64,000 nt of DNA from Clostridiales bacterium VE202-21 (GTDB lineage Bacteria; Bacillota; Clostridia; Lachnospirales; Lachnospiraceae): the NCBI GenBank assembly GCA_000509105.1, contig BAIF02000066.1:186001-250000 (forward strand). The letters are read 5' to 3'. Below the pieces are notes generated by a model. It was not told the origin of the DNA. It searched no databases and was given only the letters and a program-made list of their open reading frames with translations. Positions 1 through 8,338 of the stretch are shown one piece after another. The stretch's first letter is position 1. Every line of letters starts with the position of its first letter. The translations under genes and the position numbers were made by a program.

Positions 1-37
1 TCAGGCCGGACAAATATCAGAAAAGGAGATCTTGCTT

Positions 38-1105
38 ATGAAAGAAAATCTGGGAGCGCATATAGCCGCCCTCCGCAAAGCAAAAGGTATGACGCAGGAG
101 CAGCTGGCCTCGGCACTGGGGATTTCGGGGCCTGCAGTCAGTAAGTGGGAGACAGAAAGTTCCTGCCCGGATATCACATTACTGTGCCCCCTGGCAAGAG
201 CGCTGGGCACCAATTTAGATACATTACTGCAGTTTGAAGAGTCACTGCCTGATGAGCAGGTTGCAGAACATATTAATAAAGTAATTGAAACCGGCAGAGA
301 ACAGGGGCAGGAGGCGGCGGAGGAGATGCTGCAGAAGCTGCTTCATCAGTATCCGGCAAGTGTACCGCTGAAATACAATGCTTCGGCGGTGCTGACCATG
401 TTCGAGATGATGTTTCCGCTGGCATCAGAAGAAAAGAAAATACAGTGGAAGCAGCAGAGAAAAGAGCTTTTGGAATATATCCGGGTAAACGGGATTCCCG
501 CATACCGCGACCAAGCGGTCATCCAGCTTGCATCTATGGCGCTGGCAGAGGAGGAACTGGAAACGGGAGAACGGCTTCTGAAGGAAATACCGGAATATAC
601 TGCGGATACTACGATGCTGTGGGCGCAGTTATATCTGAAGCGGGATGAAAAGGACAAAGCTGTGGAAGTGATACAGAAGCGTTTGTTCACCCTTGTAGGG
701 CAGATGCAGAATTGCTTGCTGCTTCTGGCGGACGAGAAGGTACAGCCAGATGCAGAAAAAGGGCTGGAAATCTGTGAAGTTTACCGAAAGATGGAAGAAA
801 TATTTGGCTGTACAAGAGGAATGAGCGACGGAATATTTGCTGAGGTCTTTCTGCGGGCGGGAGAGAAAGAAAAGGCGCTGGACAGCATTGTGCGTTTTGT
901 AGATGCTATTACGGGGCAGGTGATGCTGCCAAATCCGCTTTTATTCTCGGCGGCTGTCAAAGTAAAGGAAGGGCAGGAGGCTGCGTCAAAGGAAATGAGA
1001 CAGATGATTCTGGAAGGGCTGCTTACCGATGGGGCAGTTGCAGAAATCCGGGAGGACGGAAGATTTCAGGAAGCAATAAATACGCTGCGGGATGGATTAC
1101 GATGA
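38..1105 (+). CDS. XRE-family transcriptional regulator with helical-repeat C-terminus
   Basis: A 356-residue cytoplasmic DNA-binding protein. Residues about 5-60 are a Cro/C1-type helix-turn-helix (GMTQEQLASALGISGPAVSKWE is the recognition core). The rest, about 290 residues, is alpha-helical and TPR-like, without a recognisable enzyme domain. This architecture is common in Firmicutes regulators whose C-terminus senses a peptide or partner protein, but no ligand can be named. I chose the ATG at 38 because AAGGAG at 23-28 sits nine bases upstream; the in-frame TTG at 32 is too close. The gene stands alone. It lies upstream of the thiamine operon but is separated from it by a repeat arm, a promoter and a riboswitch, so co-regulation is unlikely. 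Confidence 0.85.
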   Translation: MKENLGAHIAALRKAKGMTQEQLASALGISGPAVSKWETESSCPDITLLCPLARALGTNLDTLLQFEESLPDEQVAEHINKVIETGREQGQEAAEEMLQKLLHQYPASVPLKYNASAVLTMFEMMFPLASEEKKIQWKQQRKELLEYIRVNGIPAYRDQAVIQLASMALAEEELETGERLLKEIPEYTADTTMLWAQLYLKRDEKDKAVEVIQKRLFTLVGQMQNCLLLLADEKVQPDAEKGLEICEVYRKMEEIFGCTRGMSDGIFAEVFLRAGEKEKALDSIVRFVDAITGQVMLPNPLLFSAAVKVKEGQEAASKEMRQMILEGLLTDGAVAEIREDGRFQEAINTLRDGLR

Positions 1106-1163
1106 GAGGGGACGCGCATAGTAACGTTACAGTTCAGCCCCCAATATCGGATATTTTTAAGTA

Positions 1164-1192
1164 TTGACAAATAAAAAGAAACAGCGTATATT
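1164..1192 (+). promoter_or_regulatory. Promoter of the thiamine operon
   Basis: TTGACA at 1164-1169 and TATATT at 1187-1192 with exactly 17 bases between them. Transcription would begin near 1199, about ten bases before the TPP aptamer, so the whole riboswitch lies in the leader. Confidence 0.75.
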
Positions 1193-1208
1193 TATACACG
1201 TAAACTAA

Positions 1209-1292
1209 ACAGGGGAGCTTATAGATAGGCTGAGAGGAAGTTGAGAACTTCGACCCATATACCTGATTTGGATAATGCCAACGTAGGGACTG
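1209..1292 (+). promoter_or_regulatory. TPP riboswitch (THI element)
   Basis: The conserved THI-box segments appear in order: GGGG at the 5' end (1212-1215), CTGAGA (1230-1235), GACCC (1252-1256), ACCTGAT (1261-1267) and TGGATAATGCCAACGTAGGG (1269-1288). This is the pyrimidine- and pyrophosphate-sensing core of the thiamine pyrophosphate aptamer. A strong intrinsic terminator follows directly (1306-1337), so control is most likely transcriptional: TPP binding favours termination before thiSFGHE. Confidence 0.95.
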
Positions 1293-1305
1293 ATGTAAGA
1301 TATTT

Positions 1306-1337
1306 ACGGGAAGTGCCGATGGCGCTTCCCGTTTTTG
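1306..1337 (+). terminator. Intrinsic terminator of the TPP riboswitch
   Basis: A 12-bp stem (ACGGGAAGTGCC at 1306-1317 with GGCGCTTCCCGT at 1321-1332, one G-U pair), a three-base loop and a T-run. It lies 14 bases after the aptamer and is the obvious expression platform. Confidence 0.85.
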
Positions 1338-1441
1338 GGTTTTCTTATACCGACTTTCCGGAGTTTACATAATGTTACTATGCACGTCCCCGTGTATAGC
1401 AGCGGCATAATTACATAAGCAATACCGATGAGAGTGAACAG

Positions 1442-1497
1442 GAGTTCATGAAGGGGTGCACCACCGCGGGTGTAGTTCTTTCATGAACTCTTTTTTT
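1442..1497 (+). terminator. Second leader terminator before thiS
   Basis: A perfect 11-bp stem (GAGTTCATGAA at 1442-1452 with TTCATGAACTC at 1480-1490) followed by seven T residues. The 27-base loop is GC-rich and holds a small inner hairpin around CACCGCGGGTG. It lies 60 bases before thiS, so the operon has two possible termination points in its leader. The loop faintly resembles a T-box core but lacks the TGGN bulge. Confidence 0.7.
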
Positions 1498-1556
1498 GCT
1501 TCCCAGCGGGATGCACACTTTGTTGAATAGTAACTGCATAAAAAGGAGGAGAAGAT

Positions 1557-1754
1557 ATGCTGAAAGTGAATGGCAAAGAAATCGATTTCAAGCCTGATAC
1601 CACAATATCAGATCTATTGGAACAGCAGGGGTTCCCTGTTAATCGGGTGGCGGTAGAGCGCAATGGTGAGATTGTGCCCAGAAAAATGCTGTCCCTGACA
1701 CTGGTTGAAGACCACGATGTTCTGGAGGTTGTCAGTTTTGTAGGAGGAGGTTGA
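1557..1754 (+). CDS. thiS: Sulfur carrier protein ThiS
   Basis: A 65-residue ubiquitin-fold protein that carries the sulfur for the thiazole ring of thiamine. The C-terminus is VSFVGGG, ending in the Gly-Gly that is adenylated by ThiF and then turned into a thiocarboxylate; the extra terminal glycine is within normal variation. Length is typical (about 65). A strong GGAGG lies just upstream of the ATG. It is the first gene of thiSFGHE, with thiF starting eight bases after its stop, and is expected to be controlled by the upstream TPP riboswitch. Confidence 0.93.
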   Translation: MLKVNGKEIDFKPDTTISDLLEQQGFPVNRVAVERNGEIVPRKMLSLTLVEDHDVLEVVSFVGGG

Positions 1755-1761
1755 TGGAAAG

Positions 1762-2382
1762 ATGCTGACCAGGGAAGAGATAAGGTGTGCGCTGGAAGAG
1801 CGCCATACAAAAGAAATACAGGAGCGGCTTTCAAAGGCAAAAGTGGCGGTCGCAGGTCTGGGAGGGCTCGGCTCTAATGTGGCTTTCTTCCTTGCCAGAA
1901 TCGGAGTAGGGCACCTGCATCTGCTTGATTTTGACCGGGTAGACATTACCAATTTGAACAGGCAGCAATACTTTATGCGCCATATCGGAATGTACAAAAC
2001 CGAGGCGCTGAAGGAGGAGCTGGCGGAAATCAATCCATACCTGGACATTACCACAGACTGTATAAAAGTGACAGAAGAAAATATAGCAGCTTTGTTTGCG
2101 GCGGATGATATGATATGTGAAGCCTTCGATGACCCGGAAGCTAAGGCAATGCTGGCAAACGGGATACTGGAGCTGTATCCGGAAAAATATTTGATTGCTG
2201 CTTCCGGTATGGCAGGATATGGAGAAAGCAATGCGATCCACACGCGGAAGATAACAGAACATTTTTATCTGTGCGGGGACGAAAAAACAGAACCATCATA
2301 CGGCAATGGGCTAATGGCCCCCAGAGTGGCAGTTTGTGCAGCACACGAGGCAAACCTCATTACGGAGCTGATACTGAGATAA
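1762..2382 (+). CDS. thiF: Sulfur carrier protein ThiS adenylyltransferase ThiF
   Basis: A 206-residue E1-like enzyme that adenylates the ThiS C-terminus. The Rossmann nucleotide-binding motif GLGGLGSNVA is at about residues 33-42, and the family signature DFDRVDITNLNRQQY follows at about 56-70. The protein is the short clostridial ThiF type, lacking the long C-terminus and the zinc-binding CxxC pairs of E. coli ThiF/MoeB. It follows thiS by eight bases and precedes thiG by about 50, consistent with one transcript. Confidence 0.9.
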   Translation: MLTREEIRCALEERHTKEIQERLSKAKVAVAGLGGLGSNVAFFLARIGVGHLHLLDFDRVDITNLNRQQYFMRHIGMYKTEALKEELAEINPYLDITTDCIKVTEENIAALFAADDMICEAFDDPEAKAMLANGILELYPEKYLIAASGMAGYGESNAIHTRKITEHFYLCGDEKTEPSYGNGLMAPRVAVCAAHEANLITELILR

Positions 2383-2430
2383 CATGAAAAGCTATTCAAA
2401 TAAAACAAGAATAATAGGAGGAGTTTAGAA

Positions 2431-3210
2431 ATGGAAAATTGTAAAAATGATTCATTTGTCCTGGGAGGGCATACATTTGAGTCCCGTTTTATCCTGGGCT
2501 CAGGAAAATATTCGCTGGATCTGATCAAGGCAGCGGTAGAGAAGGCCGGCGCCCAGATTATCACATTGGCACTCCGCCGTGCCAATGAAGGCGGCATGGC
2601 AAACATTCTGGATTATATTCCGGAAAATGTGACGCTGCTCCCGAATACATCCGGCGCCAGAAATGCGGAGGAGGCTGTGCGTATTGCGCGTCTGTCCAGA
2701 GAATTGGGATGCGGAGATTTTGTAAAGATCGAAGTAATTCACGATTCAAAATATCTGCTGCCTGACAATTATGAGACGATCAAGGCCACGGAAATTCTGG
2801 CAAAAGAGGGCTTTGTTGTTATGCCTTATATGTATCCCGATTTAAATGCGGCCAGGGACATGGCAAATGCTGGAGCTGCCTGTATTATGCCTCTGGGCTC
2901 CCCGATCGGTTCCAACAAAGGGATCTGCACCAGGGATTTTATCCAGATCCTGATTGATGAGATCGATCTTCCGGTTATTGTGGACGCAGGGATCGGGAAA
3001 CCGTCCCAGGCATGCGAGGCGATGGAAATGGGTGCAGCGGCCGTGATGGCCAATACTGCAATCGCCACGGCCGGTGATATCCCTGCCATGGCGGAGGCAT
3101 TTAAAAAGGCAATTGAAGCTGGGCGTACCGCGTATCTGTCCGGTATGGCCCGGGTCATTGACAAAGGCGCAAGCGCTTCTTCACCGCTCACCGGATTTTT
3201 GCAGGATTAG
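2431..3210 (+). CDS. thiG: Thiazole synthase ThiG
   Basis: A 259-residue TIM-barrel enzyme that builds the thiazole phosphate from deoxyxylulose phosphate, dehydroglycine and ThiS thiocarboxylate. Family signatures are plain: [15 protein letters not shown] near the N-terminus, [17 protein letters not shown], the Schiff-base lysine region VKIEVI, and the phosphate-binding glycine-rich loops PLGSPIGSN and VDAGIGKPS. Length is standard. AGGAGG precedes the ATG by about ten bases. thiH starts ten bases after the stop. Confidence 0.95.
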   Translation: MENCKNDSFVLGGHTFESRFILGSGKYSLDLIKAAVEKAGAQIITLALRRANEGGMANILDYIPENVTLLPNTSGARNAEEAVRIARLSRELGCGDFVKIEVIHDSKYLLPDNYETIKATEILAKEGFVVMPYMYPDLNAARDMANAGAACIMPLGSPIGSNKGICTRDFIQILIDEIDLPVIVDAGIGKPSQACEAMEMGAAAVMANTAIATAGDIPAMAEAFKKAIEAGRTAYLSGMARVIDKGASASSPLTGFLQD

Positions 3211-3219
3211 GAGGCGGCA

Positions 3220-4437
3220 ATGAGTACAGCAAATCATGTAAATGAAAGTATTTTAAATGAAGAGATAAAGGAACTGCAGAAGAAAAACCGGATTGACCAT
3301 ATGACTTATCTGCCGGGGATGGAGGTTCTGGAGTCCGGGATCCAGGAACAGGTGATCGCCTCCATGAATGCCTATGATTATACAAGGTATACTGCAGATG
3401 ATGTGCGCAGGGCCCTTGCGCGGGATATGCGTACTCCGGAAGACTTTGGGGCCCTGCTGTCACCTGCCGCGCTGCCGTTTTTGGAAGAGATGGCGCAGCG
3501 TGCGCAGAGGGAGACCAGAAAACACTTTGGGAACGGCATCTACATGTTTACGCCGGTTTACATTGCAAACTACTGTGAGAACTTCTGTATCTACTGTGGA
3601 TTCAACTGCCATAACAAGATAAACCGGGCAAGGCTGAGCGAAGAGGAGATCGATCGGGAAATGAGGGCCGTTGCAAAGAGCGGCCTGCAGGAAGTATTGA
3701 TCCTGACGGGGGAGAGCCGGGCAAAATCAGATGTGGAATATATAGGAAAAGCCTGCAGGATCGCACGCAGATATTTTAGAGTAATCGGGCTCGAGGTGTA
3801 CCCCATGAATACCGATGAGTATGCATATCTGCATAAATGCGGCGCCGATTACGTGACCGTTTTTCAGGAGACCTATCATGCAGATAAATATGAGACACTG
3901 CATCTTGCCGGTCATAAGCGGATATTCCCGTACCGCCTGAATTCCCAGGAACGGGCGCTGAAAGGGGGGATGAGAGGCGTCGGATTTGCCGCCCTGCTGG
4001 GCCTGGACGATTTCCGAAAAGATGCATTTGCCACCGGCATGCATGCCTGGCTGCTCCAGAGAAAATACCCGCATGCCGAGATTGCATTTTCCTGTCCGCG
4101 GCTCCGGCCCATAGTAAATAATGACCGGATCAATCCAATGGACGTACATGAGCCGCAGCTTCTGCAGGTGGTGACTGCATACAGGCTGTTTATGCCCTAT
4201 GCCAGCATCACCATATCCACCAGGGAATGTGCCCGTGTGAGAGATAATCTGGTCAAAATTGCCGCTACAAAGATCTCGGCAGGCGTGAGCACCGGGATCG
4301 GAGAACACGTAGAGGAGATCCAGGAAAAGGGTGACGAACAGTTTGAGATATCCGACGGCCGCTCCGTGGAGCAGGTATACCAGGATCTGCTGAAGCTGGG
4401 CCTGCAGCCTGTTATGAGTGATTATCTCTATGTTTAA
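3220..4437 (+). CDS. thiH: 2-iminoacetate synthase ThiH (radical SAM tyrosine lyase)
   Basis: A 405-residue radical S-adenosylmethionine enzyme that cleaves tyrosine to dehydroglycine and p-cresol for thiazole synthesis, the anaerobic alternative to ThiO. The [4Fe-4S] motif is CENFCIYC (CX3CX2C) at about residues 125-132, followed by GFNCHNKI. The C-terminal BATS-like region (QEKGDEQFEISDGRSVEQV) is the part shared with HydG, which is encoded at 36.4-37.8 kb in this window. RBS GGAGGCGGC lies just before the ATG. Confidence 0.95.
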   Translation: MSTANHVNESILNEEIKELQKKNRIDHMTYLPGMEVLESGIQEQVIASMNAYDYTRYTADDVRRALARDMRTPEDFGALLSPAALPFLEEMAQRAQRETRKHFGNGIYMFTPVYIANYCENFCIYCGFNCHNKINRARLSEEEIDREMRAVAKSGLQEVLILTGESRAKSDVEYIGKACRIARRYFRVIGLEVYPMNTDEYAYLHKCGADYVTVFQETYHADKYETLHLAGHKRIFPYRLNSQERALKGGMRGVGFAALLGLDDFRKDAFATGMHAWLLQRKYPHAEIAFSCPRLRPIVNNDRINPMDVHEPQLLQVVTAYRLFMPYASITISTRECARVRDNLVKIAATKISAGVSTGIGEHVEEIQEKGDEQFEISDGRSVEQVYQDLLKLGLQPVMSDYLYV

Positions 4438-4455
4438 CAAAAAAGGAGGAAAATC

Positions 4456-5061
4456 ATGGAACAATATGTGCCGGATATTTACAAACATATCATAGCAGTT
4501 ACCAACAGGCATCTGTGCCGCCGCCCCTTTGAGGAGCAGATCGAATCCATTTGCAAGAAGCATCCCCGTGCGGTTCTGCTTAGGGAGAAGGATTTGACGG
4601 AGGATGAGTACGCGTCACTTTTTAGAAGAATACAGGAAATCTGCCACAGACATGAGGTGCCGTGTATACCACATACTTTTATAGAAGCAGCGCGCCAACA
4701 GGGGAGTGCCGGTATTCATCTGCCGCTGCACATCTTAACATCCAGGCCGGAAGCGGTTACCTGGTTTCAAACCGCCGGGGCTTCCGTCCATTCGGTGCAG
4801 GAGGCGGCGGAGGCAGAAAAAGCAGGGGCGGCTTATCTGATCGCGGGACACATCTTTTCTACAAACTGTAAGCCTGGTCTGGCTCCCAGAGGAAAAGAAT
4901 TTCTGCGCCAAGTATGTGCTGCGGTGGAAATACCGGTCTATGCGATAGGCGGGATGAGAGGGAGCATCGAATGCGTGGCGGAAATGCTTGCCTGCGGCGC
5001 TGCAGGGATCTGTGTAATGTCCGAGTGCATGATGTGGGAGAGTGAAAAGTACATACGTTGA
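4456..5061 (+). CDS. thiE: Thiamine phosphate synthase (ThiE/TenI family)
   Basis: A 201-residue TIM barrel of the ThiE/TenI family, which couples the pyrimidine and thiazole moieties. The pyrophosphate-binding LREKDLTEDEY motif is at about residues 42-52, GIHLP at about 86-90, and the C-terminal IGGM phosphate loop is present. The stretch AGHIFSTNCKPGLAPRG is typical of clostridial TenI-like members, so thiazole tautomerase (TenI) is an alternative reading. It is the last gene of the operon, with an AAAGGAGG site. The palindrome at 5151-5195 may also end this transcript. Confidence 0.82.
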   Translation: MEQYVPDIYKHIIAVTNRHLCRRPFEEQIESICKKHPRAVLLREKDLTEDEYASLFRRIQEICHRHEVPCIPHTFIEAARQQGSAGIHLPLHILTSRPEAVTWFQTAGASVHSVQEAAEAEKAGAAYLIAGHIFSTNCKPGLAPRGKEFLRQVCAAVEIPVYAIGGMRGSIECVAEMLACGAAGICVMSECMMWESEKYIR

Positions 5062-5144
5062 TTTTTTGTATGATCCAGAGCCGGGAAGAAGCGGTGATTT
5101 GCCGCTTAACATAAGGACACTTAGATGTATTTGAATTTTAACGC

Positions 5145-5195
5145 TTGACAAAAAGACATATGTGTCGCATAATAAAAGCGACACATATGTCTTTT
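5145..5195 (+). promoter_or_regulatory. Promoter with perfect 18-bp operator palindrome for the TetR gene
   Basis: TTGACA (5145-5150) and CATAAT (5168-5173) are 17 bases apart. An 18-bp inverted repeat, AAAAGACATATGTGTCGC at 5151-5168 with its exact complement at 5178-5195, covers the spacer and start region and leaves the -10 in the nine-base centre. A repressor bound here would block RNA polymerase, which suits autoregulation by the TetR protein encoded 75 bases downstream. In RNA the same palindrome, followed by TTTTC, could terminate the thi transcript. Confidence 0.75.
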
Positions 5196-5269
5196 CTGCA
5201 TTTGCACTATCGGAAAATCAGGCCAGCGAAACAGCAAGGTATATAGTGTGGCTTATACTAGGAGGTATT

Positions 5270-5842
5270 ATGTCAGAGAAAGGAATATTGACCCGGAAAA
5301 GGATACGGGAGACTGCTTATAGGATTTTTGCAAATGAAGGATTTCGGGCAGTTACGATGGGAATGATTTGTGAGGCCTGCGGGATGAGCCGAGGCGGGGT
5401 GTACCGGCATTACGGGAGTACGCGGGAGATTTTTGAGGAGATCTTGAGCGGAATGTCTGATGGGGCAGAGGACTTTGTTGGGGCAGCCGTGGATTCAGGG
5501 GAGAGCGCGAAGTGGATCCTGGATCATGAGCTGGATAAGTTAAGAGGAGAGATGCAAGACAGCGGCAGCTCATTGAGCTATGCGATTTATGAGTATTCAC
5601 TGGTTTGCGGCAGCTCTTATATGGAGGAAATGAACCGGAAGGCGGTGAAACGCTGGGAGAGGCTGTTATCATATGGAATGGAGACAGGGGAGTTCAGGCA
5701 GGTGCATATTGGGCAGATGACGGAGACGATTCTTTATGTATATCAGGGAGTGCGCCTGTGGAGCAGTATTATTGCAATGAAAGTGGATACGGTAGATCTT
5801 ATTGTGGATAAAATCAGACAGGATATAATAAAGGGGGAATAA
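5270..5842 (+). CDS. TetR/AcrR-family transcriptional regulator
   Basis: A 190-residue repressor. The N-terminal helix-turn-helix (residues about 8-55) contains FANEGFRAVTMGMICEACGMSRGGVYRHYGS, the TetR signature. The C-terminal ligand domain is not assignable. I placed the start at 5270 because AGGAGG lies seven bases before this ATG; an upstream in-frame start at 5162 would be inside the operator palindrome. A GNAT acetyltransferase follows by two bases, so the two form an operon. The perfect palindrome at 5151-5195 is the likely autoregulatory operator. The inducer is unknown. Confidence 0.85.
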   Translation: MSEKGILTRKRIRETAYRIFANEGFRAVTMGMICEACGMSRGGVYRHYGSTREIFEEILSGMSDGAEDFVGAAVDSGESAKWILDHELDKLRGEMQDSGSSLSYAIYEYSLVCGSSYMEEMNRKAVKRWERLLSYGMETGEFRQVHIGQMTETILYVYQGVRLWSSIIAMKVDTVDLIVDKIRQDIIKGE

Positions 5843-5844
5843 CT

Positions 5845-6351
5845 ATGGAATTTGTACTGGACAATTGGAATGAGAAGTATATTGATGACGTGGCATTTTA
5901 TGCAAACAATGAGAAGATTGCCTGCAATCTGCGCAATGCATTTCCTTATCCATATACGCGGGAGGATGCGCAGGGATATGTGCTTTCCTGTGCCGCGGAC
6001 AGCGGAGAACGTCAACTGTGCAGGGCAATTGTTGTAGAGGGGCATGCGGTAGGCAGTATAGGGATTTTTCTGGGGACGGATGTCTATGAAAAGAGTGCGG
6101 AGCTCGGATACTGGCTGGCGGAGGAGTTCTGGGGGAAGGGGATCATGAGTGCCGCCGTGGGCCAGCTTTGCCAAGCGGCTTTTGAGCGGTTTGATATTGT
6201 AAGAATTTATGCAGAGCCGTTTGCTCATAATACAGGTTCACGCCGGGTTTTGGAAAGGAATGGATTTACGTTGGAAGGAATTATGAGAAACGGCGTCTTT
6301 AAAAGCGGGAAAGTGTTTGATTACTGTATGTATGCCCTGTTAAGAAAATAA
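5845..6351 (+). CDS. GNAT-family N-acetyltransferase (RimJ/RimL type)
   Basis: A 168-residue acetyl-CoA-dependent acyltransferase. Motif A region EFWGKGIMSAAVGQLCQAAFE (about residues 93-113) and the following AEPFAHNTGSRRVLERNGFTLEG are typical of the RimJ/RimL branch, which acetylates protein N-termini or small molecules. It starts two bases after the TetR stop behind AAGGGGG, so it is probably regulated by that repressor. Substrate cannot be inferred; a detoxification role is plausible given the TetR partner. Confidence 0.82.
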   Translation: MEFVLDNWNEKYIDDVAFYANNEKIACNLRNAFPYPYTREDAQGYVLSCAADSGERQLCRAIVVEGHAVGSIGIFLGTDVYEKSAELGYWLAEEFWGKGIMSAAVGQLCQAAFERFDIVRIYAEPFAHNTGSRRVLERNGFTLEGIMRNGVFKSGKVFDYCMYALLRK

Positions 6352-6545
6352 TTTTTCAATATCATTCGCTGTCGAGCTTTGTATTGTACAGCCTATAGCG
6401 AGGTTTGTTATGCTGAAAATACATAGCGTGAAAAAAGCAGCGGGGGAGAATTAAGCCATAAAACCGGTCAATTAACAGGAATAGAGGTATATATTTCAGA
6501 AATTTCCCCACACTAAACGATAAAAAAAGAAAGAAGGCGGAGAGT

Positions 6546-6977
6546 GTGGAAGAGCAGACAATAAAACTATTGGACGAATGCAGCAAGGGCTGCAAGATGG
6601 GAACGGACAGTATTGAACAGGTGAAAGATTACGTTACAGATGAAGATTTATGGAATGTAATCGAGAAATACGACGGTAAATATAAGGAGCTGGATGATGA
6701 AATTGCCGGTCTTCTTAATGAGGAGGGCCGGCCGGAGCAGGAGCCGGGAAAAATGGCGTCGGTATTTTCCTGGATTACCACTGAGATGAAGCTGATGATT
6801 AAGGATGACAGCCAGCAGATTGCAAAACTGATGATGGATGGCTGTAATATGGGGATCCAGTCTATCAGCGAAGCTGTCAACGATAATCCGGAGGCATCCA
6901 GGGAAAGCAAAGCCGCGGCTAAAAGACTGGTGAAAGAGCTGGAGAATTTTATGAAAGATCTTAAGCCATTCCTGTAA
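6546..6977 (+). CDS. Hypothetical helical protein
   Basis: I do not recognise this 143-residue protein. It is predicted to be almost entirely alpha-helical, acidic and soluble, with two similar halves: each holds a KGCKMGTDSIEQV- or DGCNMGIQSISEA-like segment followed by a charged helix, suggesting an internal duplication and a four-helix bundle like DUF2383 proteins. The start is uncertain: GTG at 6546 or 6544 behind AAGGCGGAG. It stands alone. The 195 bases before it show no clear promoter or other feature. Confidence 0.6.
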   Translation: MEEQTIKLLDECSKGCKMGTDSIEQVKDYVTDEDLWNVIEKYDGKYKELDDEIAGLLNEEGRPEQEPGKMASVFSWITTEMKLMIKDDSQQIAKLMMDGCNMGIQSISEAVNDNPEASRESKAAAKRLVKELENFMKDLKPFL

Positions 6978-7013
6978 AATCGGAATTTAGTTAACGATCT
7001 TTAGTCACGCAGC

Positions 7014-7088
7014 CGGACGGGGACGCTCCTTTAAAAGAATAGCAGAAAACCCTGAAAGAACCTTTCTGTCATTAAGCGTCCCCATCCG
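7014..7088. repeat. REP-like hairpin element with GGGGACG/CGTCCCC ends
   Basis: CGGACGGGGACGCT (7014-7027) and AGCGTCCCCATCCG (7075-7088) are inverted with one mismatch around a 47-base loop. This form, short GTCCCC-ended palindromes in intergenic DNA, is known from REP elements mobilised by RAYT transposases. It shares its GGGGACGC end with the arms at 1108-1130/1369-1391. The rest of the 6978-7292 gap shows nothing else I can name. Confidence 0.55.
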
Positions 7089-7292
7089 CGCCAACACAAA
7101 AGCTCAACGGATTTGTCCCAAAGTCCTTGACGAAGTTCTTTTTTAGAGCATATAATGATAGAAACTAAACCCGACATGCCGCGTCCAAAGGCGGAATTCG
7201 TTGGGTCTTTTGTTTATCTCCAGGCGCGGTGTCTTAGAGCGTGTCTGGAAATACACACTGGGGTTATCAAAATGTGCGGGAGGATACAAGAG

Positions 7293-8213
7293 ATGAAAAG
7301 AATGACATTGGGAACCAGCAGCCTTGAAGTTCCGGTAATCGCTGCGGGGTGCATGAGGATTAACAGCCTGGATCAGGAAGGCCTTGAGGAGTATATTAAT
7401 AAATGCATGGAACTGGGAATAAATTTTTTTGATCACGCAGATATCTATGGAAACGGAAAATGTGAAGTTCTTTTCGCCGAGGCATTTGAGAGAACAGAAT
7501 TCAGGCGTGAGGATATTATACTGCAGTCTAAATGCGGTATTATTCCCGGAGTTATGTATGATTTTTCCAAGGAGCATATTATAAAGTCCGTAGAAAACAG
7601 TTTGAAGAGACTGAATACGGATTATCTGGATATTCTGCTGCTTCACCGCCCGGATGCGCTTATGGAGCCGGAAGAGGTTGCAGAGGCCTTTGACCTGCTC
7701 AATGCATCCGGTAAAGTAAGAAATTTTGGAGTATCGAACCATAAACCAATGCAGATCGAACTGTTGAAAAAGTATGTGAAGCAGGATATTGTAACGGACC
7801 AGTTACAGTTCAGTGTTCCCTTCTCGAATATGATCGCAAATGGAATGGAAGTCAATATGCTGACAGATGGAGCGATAGACCGTGACGGAAGCATCCTGGA
7901 TTACTGCCGTCTAAAAGACATGACAATTCAGGCATGGTCCCCGTTTCAGTACGGATTCTTTGAAGGTGTGTTCATAGGTGACGACAAGTATCCCGAATTG
8001 AACCAGCTGCTGGAAGAGCTGGCGGAGCGTTACGATGTCACTCCGACAACTATAGCAACATCCTGGATCTTAAGGCATCCGGCTCATATCCAAATGATCG
8101 CGGGTACAACGAACCTGACACGCCTCGTGGAGATCGCACTTGGAAGCGAAATTACCCTGACGCGTGAAGAGTGGTATGAGATTTATCTGAGTGCGGGGCA
8201 TATACTGCCTTAA
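7293..8213 (+). CDS. Aldo/keto reductase (YdhF-like)
   Basis: A 306-residue NADPH-dependent oxidoreductase with the (beta/alpha)8 AKR fold. The catalytic tetrad can be read: Asp in FFDHADIYG, Tyr in the same motif, Lys in QSKCG and His in LLLHRPD. The C-terminal cofactor region (MIAGTTNLTRL) is also present. I chose the ATG at 7293 because GGGAGGA lies eight bases upstream and the first residues then match the family (MTLGTSSLEVP). An upstream in-frame extension to 7155 is not supported. It is monocistronic and ends at a bidirectional terminator shared with carB. Confidence 0.9.
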   Translation: MKRMTLGTSSLEVPVIAAGCMRINSLDQEGLEEYINKCMELGINFFDHADIYGNGKCEVLFAEAFERTEFRREDIILQSKCGIIPGVMYDFSKEHIIKSVENSLKRLNTDYLDILLLHRPDALMEPEEVAEAFDLLNASGKVRNFGVSNHKPMQIELLKKYVKQDIVTDQLQFSVPFSNMIANGMEVNMLTDGAIDRDGSILDYCRLKDMTIQAWSPFQYGFFEGVFIGDDKYPELNQLLEELAERYDVTPTTIATSWILRHPAHIQMIAGTTNLTRLVEIALGSEITLTREEWYEIYLSAGHILP

Positions 8214-8255
8214 TGGGAGGCGCTAGCGGGCGTTGGTTGAAACAAGGCATATAAG

Positions 8256-8293
8256 AAAAAGACAGAAAATGCAGCCGCATTTTCTGTCTTTTT
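8256..8293. terminator. Bidirectional terminator between the aldo/keto reductase and carB
   Basis: A perfect 17-bp stem (AAAAAGACAGAAAATGC at 8256-8272 with its complement at 8277-8293) and a four-base loop. The A-run and T-run on either side make it work for both convergent genes. Confidence 0.9.
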
Positions 8294-8338
8294 GCTTGAT
8301 ACTACGCACCGGCATAACTTTCTGTCTGCCTGATACCT

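Larger units (their letters stand above)
1108..1391. repeat. Inverted repeat arms (1108-1130 / 1369-1391) flanking the thi promoter and riboswitch
   Basis: The 23-base arm at 1108-1130 (starting GGGGACGCGCATAGTAAC) is matched as reverse complement at 1369-1391 (ending ATGCACGTCCCC), with three transition differences. The arms bracket the promoter, TPP aptamer and first terminator. GGGGAC...GTCCCC ends are typical of REP-type palindromic elements, so these may be two inverted element copies or the ends of one larger unit. Confidence 0.6.

Noticed and set aside
1442..1497. T-box leader upstream of thiS
   Set aside because: The loop has GGGGTGCACCACCGCGG, which recalls the T-box core, but the TGGN bulge is absent and no stem I with a specifier loop can be built in the space after the TPP terminator.
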